DNA of 64,000 nt from Castanea sativa (lineage: Eukaryota > Streptophyta > Magnoliopsida > Fagales > Fagaceae), in contig NC_134017.1 in the NCBI RefSeq assembly GCF_040712315.1, positions 7,532,001-7,596,000 of the forward strand, read 5' to 3'. The notes below the pieces were generated by a model. That model saw only the letters and a program-made list of their open reading frames with translations. It searched no databases and was not told the DNA's origin. Below are positions 12,356 through 23,132 of this stretch, in pieces. The position numbers were made by a program, and so were the translations under genes. How positions within the stretch are numbered: position 1 is the first letter of the stretch; each line of letters opens with the position of its first letter.

Positions 12356-14239
12356 CTTTGGTAACCTAGTATAACAGGTTGCTAACTAGTGAGTTCAGTA
12401 CCCAAAAAAAAAAGGGTACCGTAGAATTACTCTAACCTCATAGATAAGAAAGGAAATAAAGGAAACAATCAAGGTAGTGACTAGTGAAACATACATAAAT
12501 GTAGTTAGAAGATGAGCTAGATTTGTAATTAAACCAACTTATTTCAAATGTGGCACAAAGTTATTTATATATCCATAGAATTGGAACTTATTTTCTATAA
12601 GAGTACTATTCTCTAGCAATTATTCAAGACATCAATAATTTTCTTTTATCCTTTTTTATACAAAAGAGATTCTTTATAATAATTATTCTTTAGCAACTAA
12701 CCTTTTTATTTTTTTGTCATTGAGATTCGATATTAAAAGAAATTTACATTCAAGAAAATGAGTTTTTTGAAAAGTTGAAAAAGTAACATTAAAGATACTA
12801 CAAATTTTACTATATAATTTTTACAAACTAATGTATCACTAATTATAAAAAAAATAAATCAGTCATTCATTAATTATGGTTTTTAAATCCACCAATCATA
12901 TTGATTTTTTTATCAATTTGTAAATATTTTATAATACAATTTATATTAGTTTCAGCATTTTTTTTAAGTTGAAAACTTGAAGATCTAAAACAGGGATATG
13001 AAAGATTATGTTGAAATTAGTGATTTTTTATTCAAAAAAAAAAATTATAAATTTCACCATTTAAATTTATTCATAGTTCAATTCAATCTTGTAACTTTTG
13101 ATTTATTTATTTTAGATTCATAACTTTCCTTCCATCAAATTCCATGGCATTGTGCCTTTTAAGTATTCTAAAATGACGTTGTTTTAGAAATTCAAAATAC
13201 CAAAATCACATTATTTTGGGATACTGAATGACAACCTCTTTAATAGAAGTAAACAAAATAAAAGTGTTATATGCATAATATTTTCGTAATACTTTTACAA
13301 CAAATCATAGATGATACGTTGTTATTTGATCTAGTCTAAATTTAAAACTGAAATTACTTTTTTAATCCACCCATAACAATTAATAACAATCTACTATTTA
13401 AGATTTGTTGTGAAAATATTGTGAACGTAAAATTTTTCTAAATGAAATGGCTACATAAAAAAAATAAAACGAAAGGTATAGATACTTAATTAATCTAAGG
13501 CTATAAAACTGAATTAATTTTTGGGTAAAATATAGAAAGTCCAGTTTATAATTTAGCTTAAAAGTTGAAGGAAAAAAAAAACTGTCTGAACACATTGTTT
13601 AAGACTTTTGTGCGGTTATACATATATGACTTGTGTGTGTGTTTAGGAATTGTTAAAAACAAATTTTAATTTTTTTTCAGTGTTATCTTTTTTTATTAAT
13701 AATATAAATTTTATATTTTTTAAAATAAATTAATTTTTAGCCTATTTTGTAATATATTTAACATAATTTTTTTTTTTTAAACTATGGGGTGGTTACATTC
13801 CCCTCCCTTGAGGTTTGAGGGAATGACACTCAACTCCAAACTTGAATGAAAAAACACCCCCCTCTCTTAAAATTTGGAAAAAAAAATTAACAACTCCCCC
13901 CTTTTATTTATATTAGTAATGAATATTTTAACCTTCTAGTATAAGAATCTCGTTACAAAAGTTTAACTATGGTTTATAAAAAAATTGATAAATTTAGAAT
14001 AAAAATAAAAAATTTATCTAGTACCAAAATAATTGCAATAGCAAATATCTCCATAAGCTGTTGAAAAAGGAAAAATATAATAAACAATATTCTATACATT
14101 TTCCATTCTCTCCATGTATATGTTAAAATAATTAGTATTCTAAAAATAAAAATAAAAATAGTGGGTTAATCACACATTGAAAAATGAGTGAGTTAAAGAG
14201 GTTTAGAACTTGTGCTGTGTATCCAATAGCTAGACATTT
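12356..14239. other. AT-rich intergenic DNA with transposon-end debris
   Basis: No gene seen. Near 13780-13910 the C-rich phrases 'acattcccctcccttgagg' and 'acacccccctctctt' resemble ends of MULE-type plant transposons, but no paired end or target duplication was found. Confidence 0.35.
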
Positions 14240-14455
14240 TTGGGGTGTGTGAGTTTATATACTGCTTCACGGAACGAAGTGTTGCATGCACTTTTGGTTC
14301 TGACGAGTAGTATTAAGCAAAAAAAGAGTCTGAGCTTAGTCCCACACCGTGTGCGTGTGTGTGTGTGTGTTGGGGTGTGTGAGTTTATTTACTGCTCTGC
14401 AGAAGTAAGTGTTGCATGCACTTTTGGTTCTGACGTGTAGTATTAAGTAAAAAGA
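14240..14455 (+). repeat. Tandem duplication around a (GT)n run
   Basis: Two copies (about 14240-14330 and 14371-14455) of 'ggggtgtgtgagtttat.tactgc', 'gtgttgcatgcacttttggt' and 'tagtattaag.aaaaa' are separated by 'gtgtgcgtgtgtgtgtgtgt'. The small ORF across them is repeat-derived. Confidence 0.75.
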
Positions 14456-14804
14456 AAAAAAAAGAGTTAGATCATTTTGGATATACACAACTATTAGAGC
14501 ATCCACATCAGATCCTCCATTTTACACACCCAATTTTACACTAAAAATCTACTTTTTCTATTTTACCCATCTAATTTTACAAAACCTCTACATCAGTTCA
14601 TCTATCCTACACCCTTTTTAATTAAATAATTAATTTTCTTTAATATTTTATTCTTTTCCCCAACAACCTCTTAAATTACCGCGTTCTCTCTCTCTCCTAA
14701 CTCATTTCTCACTTTCGCTCTCTCTCTCTAAACCCATCTCTCTCAGACTCTCCATCAACTCCCTCTCCCTCTCCCTCTCCATCAACTCCCTCTCCGATCA
14801 CCAT

Positions 14805-15210
14805 CCGCGAGTCCGATCGGCGAGCTCAGATCACCATCCGGAGCTCCGATCGCGATCTGCGAGCTTCGATCGGCGAGCTCCGATTGCGATCTGCGAGCTC
14901 CAATCGCGATCTGGGAGCTCCGATCGCGATCTGGGAGCTCCGATCGCGATCTGGGAGCTCCGATCGGCGATCTGCGAGCTCCGATCGCCATTCGCGAGCT
15001 CCGATCGCGATCTGGGAGCTCCGATCGGCGATCTGCGAGCTCCGATCGCAATCCGCGAGCCCCGATCGGCGATCTGCGAGCTCCGATCGCGATCCGCGAG
15101 CTCCGATCGCCGATCCACCAACTCCAATCGCGATCCGCCAGCACCGATCGCCGATCCGCCAGCTCCGATCCAGCGTCCGCGAGCTCCGATCCACGGCAAG
15201 ACCCACGAGC
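14805..15210. repeat. CpG-rich 20-21 bp minisatellite inside the Harbinger-like element
   Basis: Roughly 18-20 tandem units around GAGCTCCGATCGCGATCTGG with variants CGATCGGCGATCTGC. The unit contains the palindromes GAGCTC and GATCGCGATC. It has almost no stop codons in any frame, which creates overlapping ORFs of 120-147 codons on both strands. I do not consider these real proteins. Confidence 0.9.
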
Positions 15211-15396
15211 TCCGACCAGTCAAGCACCGATCTACAAGTCAAGCACCGATCTGTGGTTGTTTGTGTATGTTTGTGTTTTTTTTTTTTTGAGCAAAGTATA
15301 TCTCTGTATTCTGTGTTGAGAAAATGATGGAGTCTGTTAAGAACGGATCAGAGAGAGAAAAAAAGGAGCGAAGGAGAAATGATAAAATATTGTTTA

Positions 15397-15443
15397 CCCG
15401 AGCTACAGTAACCGTGTAAATATACACGGTACTGTAGCTCGGG
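15397..15443. other. Near-perfect hairpin in the Harbinger-like element
   Basis: The arms GAGCTACAGTAACCGTGTA and TACACGGT-ACTGTAGCTC, extended by CCC/GGG, surround an AATA loop, with one missing T in the right arm. The perfect version is at 21616-21657. Confidence 0.85.
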
Positions 15444-15687
15444 GATGATTTTACACTATTTTAGCTAGTTTTAGATACACTGATGTAGCTCAAAATGTGT
15501 AAAATTGAAAAAAATTTGCATTATACATAATTTTAGATACACTGATGTGGATGTTCTTAGTTTCTTTAATATATTCTCCCATCACTGGGTGTGTTTTAAT
15601 ATACACTTCAATTAAAAATTTAATACAATTACATCTTTTGATAAACTTCAAATATTTTAATACAAAATTAATACACTTCAAAATTCA

Positions 15688-15710
15688 TATATATATATAT
15701 ATATATATAT
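15688..15710. repeat. (AT)n microsatellite
   Basis: A short AT dinucleotide run upstream of the zeta-COP gene. Confidence 0.85.
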
Positions 15711-15805
15711 TTGATATAAAAGATAGAACATATTTAAAAATTTAATACGGATTAATTACTTTACCCGAAAATAAATAATAAAATAAAAACACCATCACCA
15801 CCGCG

Positions 15806-15918
15806 AAAAAAATAAAATAAAATAAAATAAAACACTCTCATATAGCTCGTCACCAAAAACTACTCAAAAAGCATACGCTTTTGTAATCTGCAGCATATCT
15901 CTCTCTCTCTCTCTCTGT
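15806..15918 (+). promoter_or_regulatory. Probable zeta-COP proximal promoter and 5' UTR
   Basis: An (AAAAT)n stretch (about 15806-15831) is followed by a (CT)n Y-patch-like tract (about 15896-15916) just before the ATG at 15935. CT-rich leaders are common near plant transcription starts. The start site itself is not determined. Confidence 0.4.
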
Positions 15919-15934
15919 TCTGAATATTTCATCA

Positions 15935-18908
15935 ATGGCTCGCGTAAGTCTCTCTCTCTCTCTCTCTCTATTTCTCTTACAATTGCACACAACGAAATGT
16001 TTATTCAACTTTCAAATTCCGAATCCACAAATTAATACAACTAGGACTATTGTTAATCTCTGTTTATTTGGTCGCTGAGAAAATTTTATGATTTCTATGC
16101 TTGTTCAGTACGATAGATCCGAAGAAATTAAGCAAATTCTAAATGCCCCTTTTTTGTGTTATTAGTTTTGGATCTAAATTTTCGTACAATTTGTAATTTT
16201 TTGGTTTAGGATCTGTGCAATGTGTGAATTTATTTACTTTTTAGTAATCAGAGGGTTCACATAATGGAAAAAGAGTGTGTATTTGATGATGTTGTTGAAT
16301 GTTTGTTTATAAGGTGTTTGTTGTTAATACTGAACCAAGACTTCACTTTGGAGCTCAATGTAATGTTAATGTTTTGGGTTTGATGGGTGCTTTATTTGGA
16401 TGCAAAAGGGTGTGATCTGTGTGGCATAGTGGTAGTAATTACATGGTGATGGTGGGGGGTGGGGGATCAGATTGGCTGTGTTATGCTTATTTGACTATGA
16501 AATTTTAGCCAGTTTTGGGGTTTTGCTCAATGTAGGATGTTGTGTCAGCTATTGGGAGAGTTTAGGATTGGTTTTGGAAATGCTGGGTGGTTGGTTGAGC
16601 TCTAAAATCTGTGATCTGTGTGATTAGTGGTAGTAATTACATGGTGGGGATCAGATTGGCTGTGTTAGGCTTATTTAACAATGAAACGTTATCCAGTTTG
16701 TGGTTTTGAACTTCTGATCAATGTAGGACTTTGGGGCAGTTGGTAGGAGACTTTGGAATTGGTTTTGGACATGATGGGGGTTGCTTTGACATCAAATTGT
16801 CTGATCTATGTTGAATAGTTGTAGTATTTAAATGATGAGAATCATATTGGCTTTGTTAGGTATATTCGACAATGTTTGTGATGTAAACTCAACTAAAGAG
16901 TTAAGCTTACGGGGCTATGAAATGTTAGCCATTTTGGGCTTTGATTAATTTAGGATTTCCTGGAGTTCTTATTAGATTTTAGGTTTGGTTTTGAAAATGA
17001 TGGGCTGTTGATGTCCCAATGTGTGATCAATGTTCATTAGTAGTACTAATTAAATGGTGGTCCCAATGTGTGATCTATGTTCTATAGCAGTAGTTACTAC
17101 ATGGAGGAGGATCAGATTGGCAGAGTTAGGTGTATTTGACTATGTTACCTCAAACTCAACCAAGAGATCAATTTATGTGGCCATGAAATGCTAGCCATTT
17201 TAGGATTTGATTAATGTAGGATCTTGTGAGACTTGTTAGGAGGATTTGGGATTGGTTTTGGAAATGATGGGTGGTTGATTTAGGTCCTGACTGTGCAATC
17301 TATGCTGATTAGTTGTAGAGTATTGGAATGGCTAGAATCACATTGGCTGCCTTAGGTGCAGTAATGCACAAAGAACTGCATGCAGCAATATGCGAATCCC
17401 CAGCTTGGTACAGTTATAGAACCTCTAGAATTTGAGGGAATTATGGAGGGTGACTTGGTTGAGTGAGATTATATGGCGTAAGCAATAGCATTGGAGTGGT
17501 TACATGGCCAGTTGTGCAGAAATTGACATAAATCAATAGAATGATAATGTTGGAAACACAGCCAATGATACAGTAGTCTTAGTCACATATTTGTTCATGA
17601 AAGTGAACTGCTAGTGAGTTCTAGCTCAAATAGAACTCCCTCCTCCCACAAGAATGGATGGAGGGTGAGTCTGTGGGTTCAAAAGCCATTAGATGGGTAA
17701 CTTATCAATGGAAAAAAGTTGTAAAGGTTCATCAGAGTGATCTTAAAGTATTGGTCATGCAGACTTGAGTCTTGGTCGTGCTAGTGACATGCAATAGATT
17801 TTTTTTCCTTTTTTTTTGGTTGAAAATTTAGATATGTCTATGGTTCAAACCTGTCCCCCCCACATATTGATGTAGCAAAAAAAAAAGATATGTTCTGCAT
17901 TTTTTTTACTGTTACGTTTTAAACATGTCTTTTTTAGTGTAAAGGGACTTGTTACTCTATTAATCCAGTTTTTTTTTTTTTTTAAAAATAGGAATCATGC
18001 CCTACGGTGAAGAAAATTCTTCTTCTAGACTCTGAAGGGAAGCGTGTAGCAGTCAAGTATTACTCAGATGATTGGCCAACAAATAGTGCAAAGTTAGCTT
18101 TTGAAAAATCTGTTTTTACCAAGACTCTGAAGTCCAATGCTCGGGTTGAAGGTATGCTGTGATAACTCAAAATAGTACAGTTGTTCTAGTCCAAATATTA
18201 TCAGCCAATTAATTATATATATGGGTATGCAAACTTTCTCATCTATTTTTTTGCCTTCTCAGCTAGTTGTTTGCTATTCAATTGCATTAAAAACTATTTT
18301 CTTCTGCTAAATTAGAATGCAGTTTTAATATTTAAACCAAATCAGAAAGCTTCCCCTCGATGCCTGCCATTCTGAGCTTTTATTTCTTTGACTAAAACAT
18401 TTTACATATCAAAAAAAAAAAAAAAAAAATCAGAAAGCTTCCTCTCATGTATTTCAGAAATAATGGTGTGTTACATCTGTGGATAACTAGAACTTGTGTG
18501 CATGGCTTGCAATTCTATGCATATAAATTCATGCGCGCCATGCTATATTGATCGGGGAAAATGCCATACACTCCCTGAACTTTGAAGTAGTGGCCAAGAC
18601 ACCCCTTGAACTTTTTTATTGGCCAATTTACTCCATAAATTTTTCATGCCTGCCAAATCAGTATCTCCAATTAGTATGCTGTCAAAACTAACGGAATAGT
18701 CACATGAGACGCACCTGAGCTTTAAAAATACAAACTCAAACCCCTTAATTTAAAACTCAATGGATTAATGGAAAGAACAAAGAAAAGAAGCAAGGTCAGA
18801 CTGGATAGAGGCTAGGTTGCACCGACACAGCATTTTTGGCAATGTGTTGGTGTCTGACATATGTCGGACACCGGAACCAGTATGATTCGCCGGACTCCGG
18901 TGTCCGTG

Positions 18909-18948
<40 letters not shown>

Positions 18949-21069
18949 TCTCTGACACAGCTCTGATGCGGCTCTGACACGTCAAACACGCCAGCAGTGA
19001 AAAAAGAAAATCACAGATTTTGACAAATGGACTTACCAATACCGTTGATTTCATGATATACCCTAAAACAAAAGTCTGAGAACCGAAACCCACATCTCAA
19101 GCTCTCACTTCTTAACCCACCCGCCTTCCCTCTAACCTCTGCCCGCTGTGCCGCTGCCCTCTGTCCCTCACCAGAGCTAGATCGGGCCGATTGGCGAGCT
19201 TCATAGACGTCGACGCCATCCCTGTCCCTTCCGATCTCTCTCTCTCTCTCGGCGTGGACAACTTAGGTCCGACTCTTTAAGCTTCTCTCTGTTTTTTCTT
19301 TTTTTTTTGTTCTTTCAGATATTTGTTTGGCCATTTGGTTGGGTGAATGGTACGGGTTACTTATTTAAATTATAACACGTTTTTTTTTTTAATCCCACTC
19401 TCACGGTCACTGTTTGAGAGTGGGATATAATATAATGTTGTTACATTATTTGCCATATAATATAATGTTGTTAGTTTTTACTGCTATAGTTTTATTTATT
19501 TATTAAAGTTAAATTACTTAAATATTGTAGGTGATTTACTTAAATATTGTAAGTTTAAAGCTTGGTTTCCTTTTATGTTTCTAGTTTGATGTTGAATGTA
19601 GCCTATTTAAACTTTTGGTTTGTACTCTAAACATTTTATGTGTATTGTTGTATTACTTTGGGTGTTAATTTACTTATTTGTAGTTCTTACATAATTTAAA
19701 TTTTAGATATAAACGTATTTTATGTCTAAAAATATTAAAAAATATGCCTAAATATAAAATTTAATTAATTATTTAATTGCTGTGTCCATGCCGTGTCGTG
19801 TCCTGGTTTTTTAAAAATTGCCGTATCATCGTGTCCGTGTCCGTTTTGTGTCCGTGTCCGTGCATCATAGGATAGAGGATGGCTTCTCTAATATCTCTTC
19901 AAGGCTCAAGAAACTCCATTATCGCTTCCCACTTGAGACCTCAAATAGCACAACTTTCAGCTCAGCTCTCTCAACCCCACATCTTCCAAACCTCTATGCA
20001 CCTATGCACTACCCAATACCCATGACTCAGAGGCCTATTGCCGCTACGGTAGTGGTGTCTCTCACTGCCAAAGCACCAACACTCAGTACAAATCCCACCC
20101 TGAACCTTTTTCAGTCACAAGAGTAACAGGAAGCAAAACCAGTCCAATGTGCAAAAGATGAACAGTAATTAGCTTAACAATGAAAATGAGAGTGACCCAT
20201 TATGCAGTGACCCACCAAATGTTGATTTGATGGGTTTGTGTGAGGAGGCAAGGTTGAACAAGTTGTGGAGTGGTTTTGCCTGTGTGTTGAGTGGTTGCGT
20301 TCAGTGTGGCTGGAGGAGTTGATTTCCCGCTTGGGCTGACAGTTGGCCTGGGCGAAATTGTGGCCTATTTTCCTAGTTTTTTTGTTGTTGTTGTAATGTT
20401 TAGTTGCTGGTAGTTTGGTGTGGTTAAGGACGTATTTGTTTTTTGTTGTTGTTGTTGTAATAGTCAATGTGTAGTCCAGTGTGTTGTAGTTAGTGTCTGG
20501 TTACTCTGATTTAAGTGTGCTGTTGTAAGCGTGAACTCTGATTTATCTTGTATGTTTTGTTTCATCAATAAAATTTCCACTGTTATGCAAAAAAAAAAAA
20601 AAGATAAAAAAAATAAAAATTGTGTAGTATATGGGTCAAGGTGTTTGTGCTGATTATGGTGTTTTCTGTGTGTTGTTGGATTCGTGTGGGGATTCGAAGC
20701 CCCTTCAAGTTGGTAAGAGTGTCAATGGGTTCTTGAAATGTTCTCTATCTTTGCATCAATTCACCAAGTTTCAAATTTAGGGGTTGAGTTTGTTTTTTAA
20801 AGCTCATGTGTGTCTCACATGACTATTCCGTTAGAGCAACAACATTAGCTCGTGTAAAAAATTCCGTCTATTTTACACAAAAAAACCTCCTTTTAAAATT
20901 TTACACATTCATTTTTACAAATCACCCACATCAGTTCATCTATTCTACTACATCTATTAATTAAATAATCAACTTTATCAAATTTTTTATTATTTCTCTT
21001 TTAACTACCACTATACATACCGCGCTCCCTCATTCTCTCTCTACCCATTCTGAAATTGCTCTCTCTGTT

Positions 21070-21100
<31 letters not shown>

Positions 21101-23132
21101 GTACCCATTTTCCAGATCACCCAGTCTCTGATCCGAGCTCCGACCAACGATCCACCACAGCTTCGAGCCACGAGCTCCGATCCGAGCTCCGACCAACGAT
21201 CCACCACAGCTCCAAGCCACGAGCTCCGATCCACCATCCACAGCTCCGATCCGAGCTCCGATCCACCATCCACAGCTCCGGTCCGAGCTCCGACCCTCGA
21301 TCCACCATCCACACTCTGATCCGAGCTCCGATCCACCATCCACAGCTCCGATCCGAGCTCCGACCCACGATCCACACTCCGATCCGAGCTTCGATCCACC
21401 ATCCACAGCTCCGATCCACCATCCACGATCCACGAGCTCCGTGTTTGTGTATCTCTGTCTTTTTTTTTTTTTTTTTTTTGAGCAAGTGTATCTGTGTGGA
21501 TGTGTTTGTGCGTGGGTGTATTTTTTTGCGTATGAGGAAAAAGAAGAAGAGCAGTTAACTGGGAGAAGAGAGAAAAAAACGAGCGAACTTGAAATTATTA
21601 AAAAATTGGATAAACGAGCTACAGTAACCGTGTAAATATACACGGTTACTGTAGCTCATGGATGGATTTCCACAGTTTTAAACATTTTTACACCCACTGA
21701 TGTGGGTGTTTTTTTGCTCAAAATGTGTAAAATTGATAGTTTTTTCTGTTTTAGAAGTTTTTACATGAGCTGATGTGGATGTTCTTAGTCTTTTTAACAG
21801 TAGACTAATGGAGGTACTGATTTGGCAGGTATGTAAAGTTTATGGAGTAAATTAGCTAATAAAAAAGTTCAGGGGGTGTATGAGCATTTTTCTCATATTG
21901 ATCCCTCTAATAAGTTCAGTTCTGGATTGATGTGATCTATACTTTTTCAAACAAAACACGTGTCGCTTTTTAAGCACAAGATTTTGTACTAGTGCCTTGA
22001 ATTTCAATATTGACTGTAGAATTTGAAACCATAGCATCATACAATTAGTCAAGTTTGTGTGCTCTACAGACTACAGAGGACATAGCCATATGGTCAATCA
22101 TGTATTATTTTTCTGAAACTGGGAAAATGGGTAATATGATTAATCTTTATACATAGATTTTCTCTTGAAACATTTGCAAGATGTCAGTCAATCACCTTCT
22201 TGTTAAATGACCTTGGCTAAATTACTGATCAGCAGTTTTCTATCCTTGAACATATTTTTATTTCCAAGGGCATTGGAGTGTATTGCTTGCACTACATTCT
22301 GTATAGTTGTGTAATAAAAAATGTTAGCCTTAGTGTATTTTTTTTTAATGGTAAAAGTTAGCGTTAGTGTATTTCTTGCATTATTTTCTCTATGCTATTT
22401 GTGTGCTAACAACAGTTAGCCAAAACCTTCAACCACCACTTTAAAAGTATAATAATACAGGTTTTGGTATTTTAGTTGATCTTCTTACTGGTGTCAAAAG
22501 GATTGGTAAAGCAATGATTACATATCTGCATATTTTAGCCCCATGGCTTGAAGCCACAAATGCATATTCTTGTGAACGTAAAGCTAAAGTGACAAGCATG
22601 TGCTTTAGTTCAAATTGCCATACTCTATCGCATCTTTCATTTATTCTAATTGACCTGGAAAATTTTTAGCTGGGACTCAACAAAAACACAAAATATTAGT
22701 ATTGCCACAGGTGATAGGACCCTATAAAGGTTGATGAAGCCTTGTAAATATGGTACACCGCCTGAGACTTGAATTATTGATACATTGCTGTGTTACAGTC
22801 TGCAGCTGAGATAGCTATGTTTGAGAACAACATTGTTATCTACAAGTTCTTCCAGGACCTGCACTTCTTTGTGACTGGAGGTGATGATGAAAACGAACTC
22901 ATCTTAGCTACAGTTCTTCAGGGATTCTTTGATGCAGTTGCCCTTCTCTTGAGGTATTGTTTGTCATAATTAACCTTTGTTTCTTGATTTTTGATAAAGA
23001 GATTTATTAGTTTGTGCTTCTGTTTTATGCGTTCTTCTATTTCACTTGCTGTTGGAACACTGTTGATAAAAGGGAGGCACTCGAAAACTTGGATCTCATT
23101 CTTTTATGTCTTGATGAGATTGTTGATGGAGG
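15935..23132 (+). CDS. COPZ: Coatomer subunit zeta (COPI), exons 1-4; 3' end missing
   Basis: Encodes the zeta subunit of the COPI coat, which acts on Golgi-derived vesicles. Exons by splice signals and reading phase: 15935-15943 (M-A-R, donor gtaagt), 17992-18151 (start [20 protein letters not shown], donor gtatgc), 22806-22953 ([20 protein letters not shown]... to VALLLR, donor gtattg) and 23055-23132 ([26 protein letters not shown], donor gtatgt). They join in frame to about 131 codons of the longin-like fold. The family is usually about 175-180 residues, and no exon for the last ~45 residues was found downstream. At exon 4 the base pair before the expected start is TG, not AG. The next in-frame acceptor (AG at 23071-23072) would drop six residues. 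Intron 1 is about 2 kb with an internal repeat. Intron 2 is about 4.65 kb and contains three nested transposons. The identity is firm. Whether it still makes a protein is doubtful. Confidence 0.82.
16405..17420 (+). repeat. Diverged ~200-260 bp tandem repeat inside zeta-COP intron 1
   Basis: About five copies of a block reading 'gtgatctgtgt..tagtggtagtaattacatgg', 'atcagattggctgtgttagg', 'gaaatgttagcca' and 'attggttttggaaatgatgg' start near 16405, 16610, 16800, 17060 and 17285. All lie between the exon 1 donor and the exon 2 acceptor. Confidence 0.75.
17612..17715 (+). mobile_element. tRNA-derived SINE-like sequence in intron 1
   Basis: 'gttctagctcaaatagaact' resembles an A box and 'gtgggttcaaaagcc' a B box. 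The tail is 'taacttatcaatggaaaaaa'. This is the same layout as the better-supported SINE at 29430-29574. No clear target duplication was found. Confidence 0.5.
18812..19869. mobile_element. Inner TIR element with 9-bp TSD
   Basis: GGATAGAGG is present at 18803-18811 and 19870-19878. The ends are CTAGGTTGCACCGACAC (left) and, reverse-complemented, TATGATGCACGGACAC (right). Subterminal DNA repeats 'gtgtccgtgtccg'-like words. A poly-T run lies at about 18910-18945. The middle (about 19095-19320) is GC-richer, with 'ctctctctctctcggcg' and a plausible splice acceptor 'tttctttcag'-like sequence, which may be captured gene sequence. Mutator-like or hAT-like by the 8-9 bp duplication. Confidence 0.72.
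19880..20620 (+). other. cDNA-like or retroposed segment inside the outer element
   Basis: The segment ends in 'catcaataaaatttccactg' then 'ttatgc' and an A-run (about 20588-20601), which looks like a polyadenylated 3' end (AATAAA-type signal then A-run). Upstream sequence has many stops in all frames. It may be a captured host transcript or a LINE 3' end. The origin is not recognised. Confidence 0.35.
21125..21440. repeat. GAGCTCCGATC-type minisatellite in the second Harbinger-like element
   Basis: Tandem variants of 'gatccgagctccgatccacc' with 'atccacagctcc'. The word GAGCTCCGATC is shared with the 14.8-15.2 kb minisatellite. Long overlapping ORFs (up to 200 codons) on both strands are repeat artefacts. 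Confidence 0.85.
21616..21657. other. Perfect 19-bp stem hairpin
   Basis: GAGCTACAGTAACCGTGTA, an AATA loop and TACACGGTTACTGTAGCTC. It is conserved with the element at 14.5-15.6 kb at the same relative place, near the right end. Confidence 0.9.

Larger units (their letters stand above)
14497..15556. mobile_element. PIF/Harbinger-like non-autonomous element, 1060 bp
   Basis: Flanked by TTA at 14494-14496 and 15557-15559. The terminal repeats are GAGCATCCACATCAG (left) and GAACATCCACATCAG (reverse complement of right). A 3-bp TTA duplication is typical of PIF/Harbinger. The inside is unusual: CT-rich sequence, a CpG-rich 20-21 bp minisatellite, a T-run, and a hairpin. No transposase is seen. 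A relative sits at 20834-21784. Confidence 0.8.
20834..21784. mobile_element. PIF/Harbinger-like non-autonomous element, 951 bp
   Basis: TTA duplication at 20831-20833 and 21785-21787. The left end GAGCAACAACATTAGCTCG and the reverse complement of the right end GAACATCCACATCAGCTCA both continue TGTAAAAA. The left arm of the surrounding MULE (around 18690-18705, reverse-complemented) shows the unoccupied site 'tattccgttag', confirming the borders. It contains a (CT)n run, a minisatellite and a perfect hairpin, as in the 14497-15556 element. Confidence 0.85.
18554..21894. mobile_element. Outer Mutator-like element with long TIRs in zeta-COP intron 2
   Basis: Flanked by the 9-bp direct repeat ATATTGATC at 18545-18553 and 21895-21903. 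The terminal arms are long (about 200 bp or more): left 'ggggaaaatgccatacac..ccctgaactt', and the reverse complement of the right 'gagaaaaatgctcatacacc' and 'ccctgaactttttta'. The right arm is split by a Harbinger-like insert at 20834-21784. The left arm is followed by a second insert at 18812-19869. The remaining core (about 19880-20740) has a cDNA-like 3' end and no transposase. Confidence 0.82.

Noticed and set aside
21001..21643. ORFs up to 200 codons rich in GGS/RSSDRS repeats
   Set aside because: Translation of the minisatellite in the Harbinger-like element. No start context, domain or non-repeat part.
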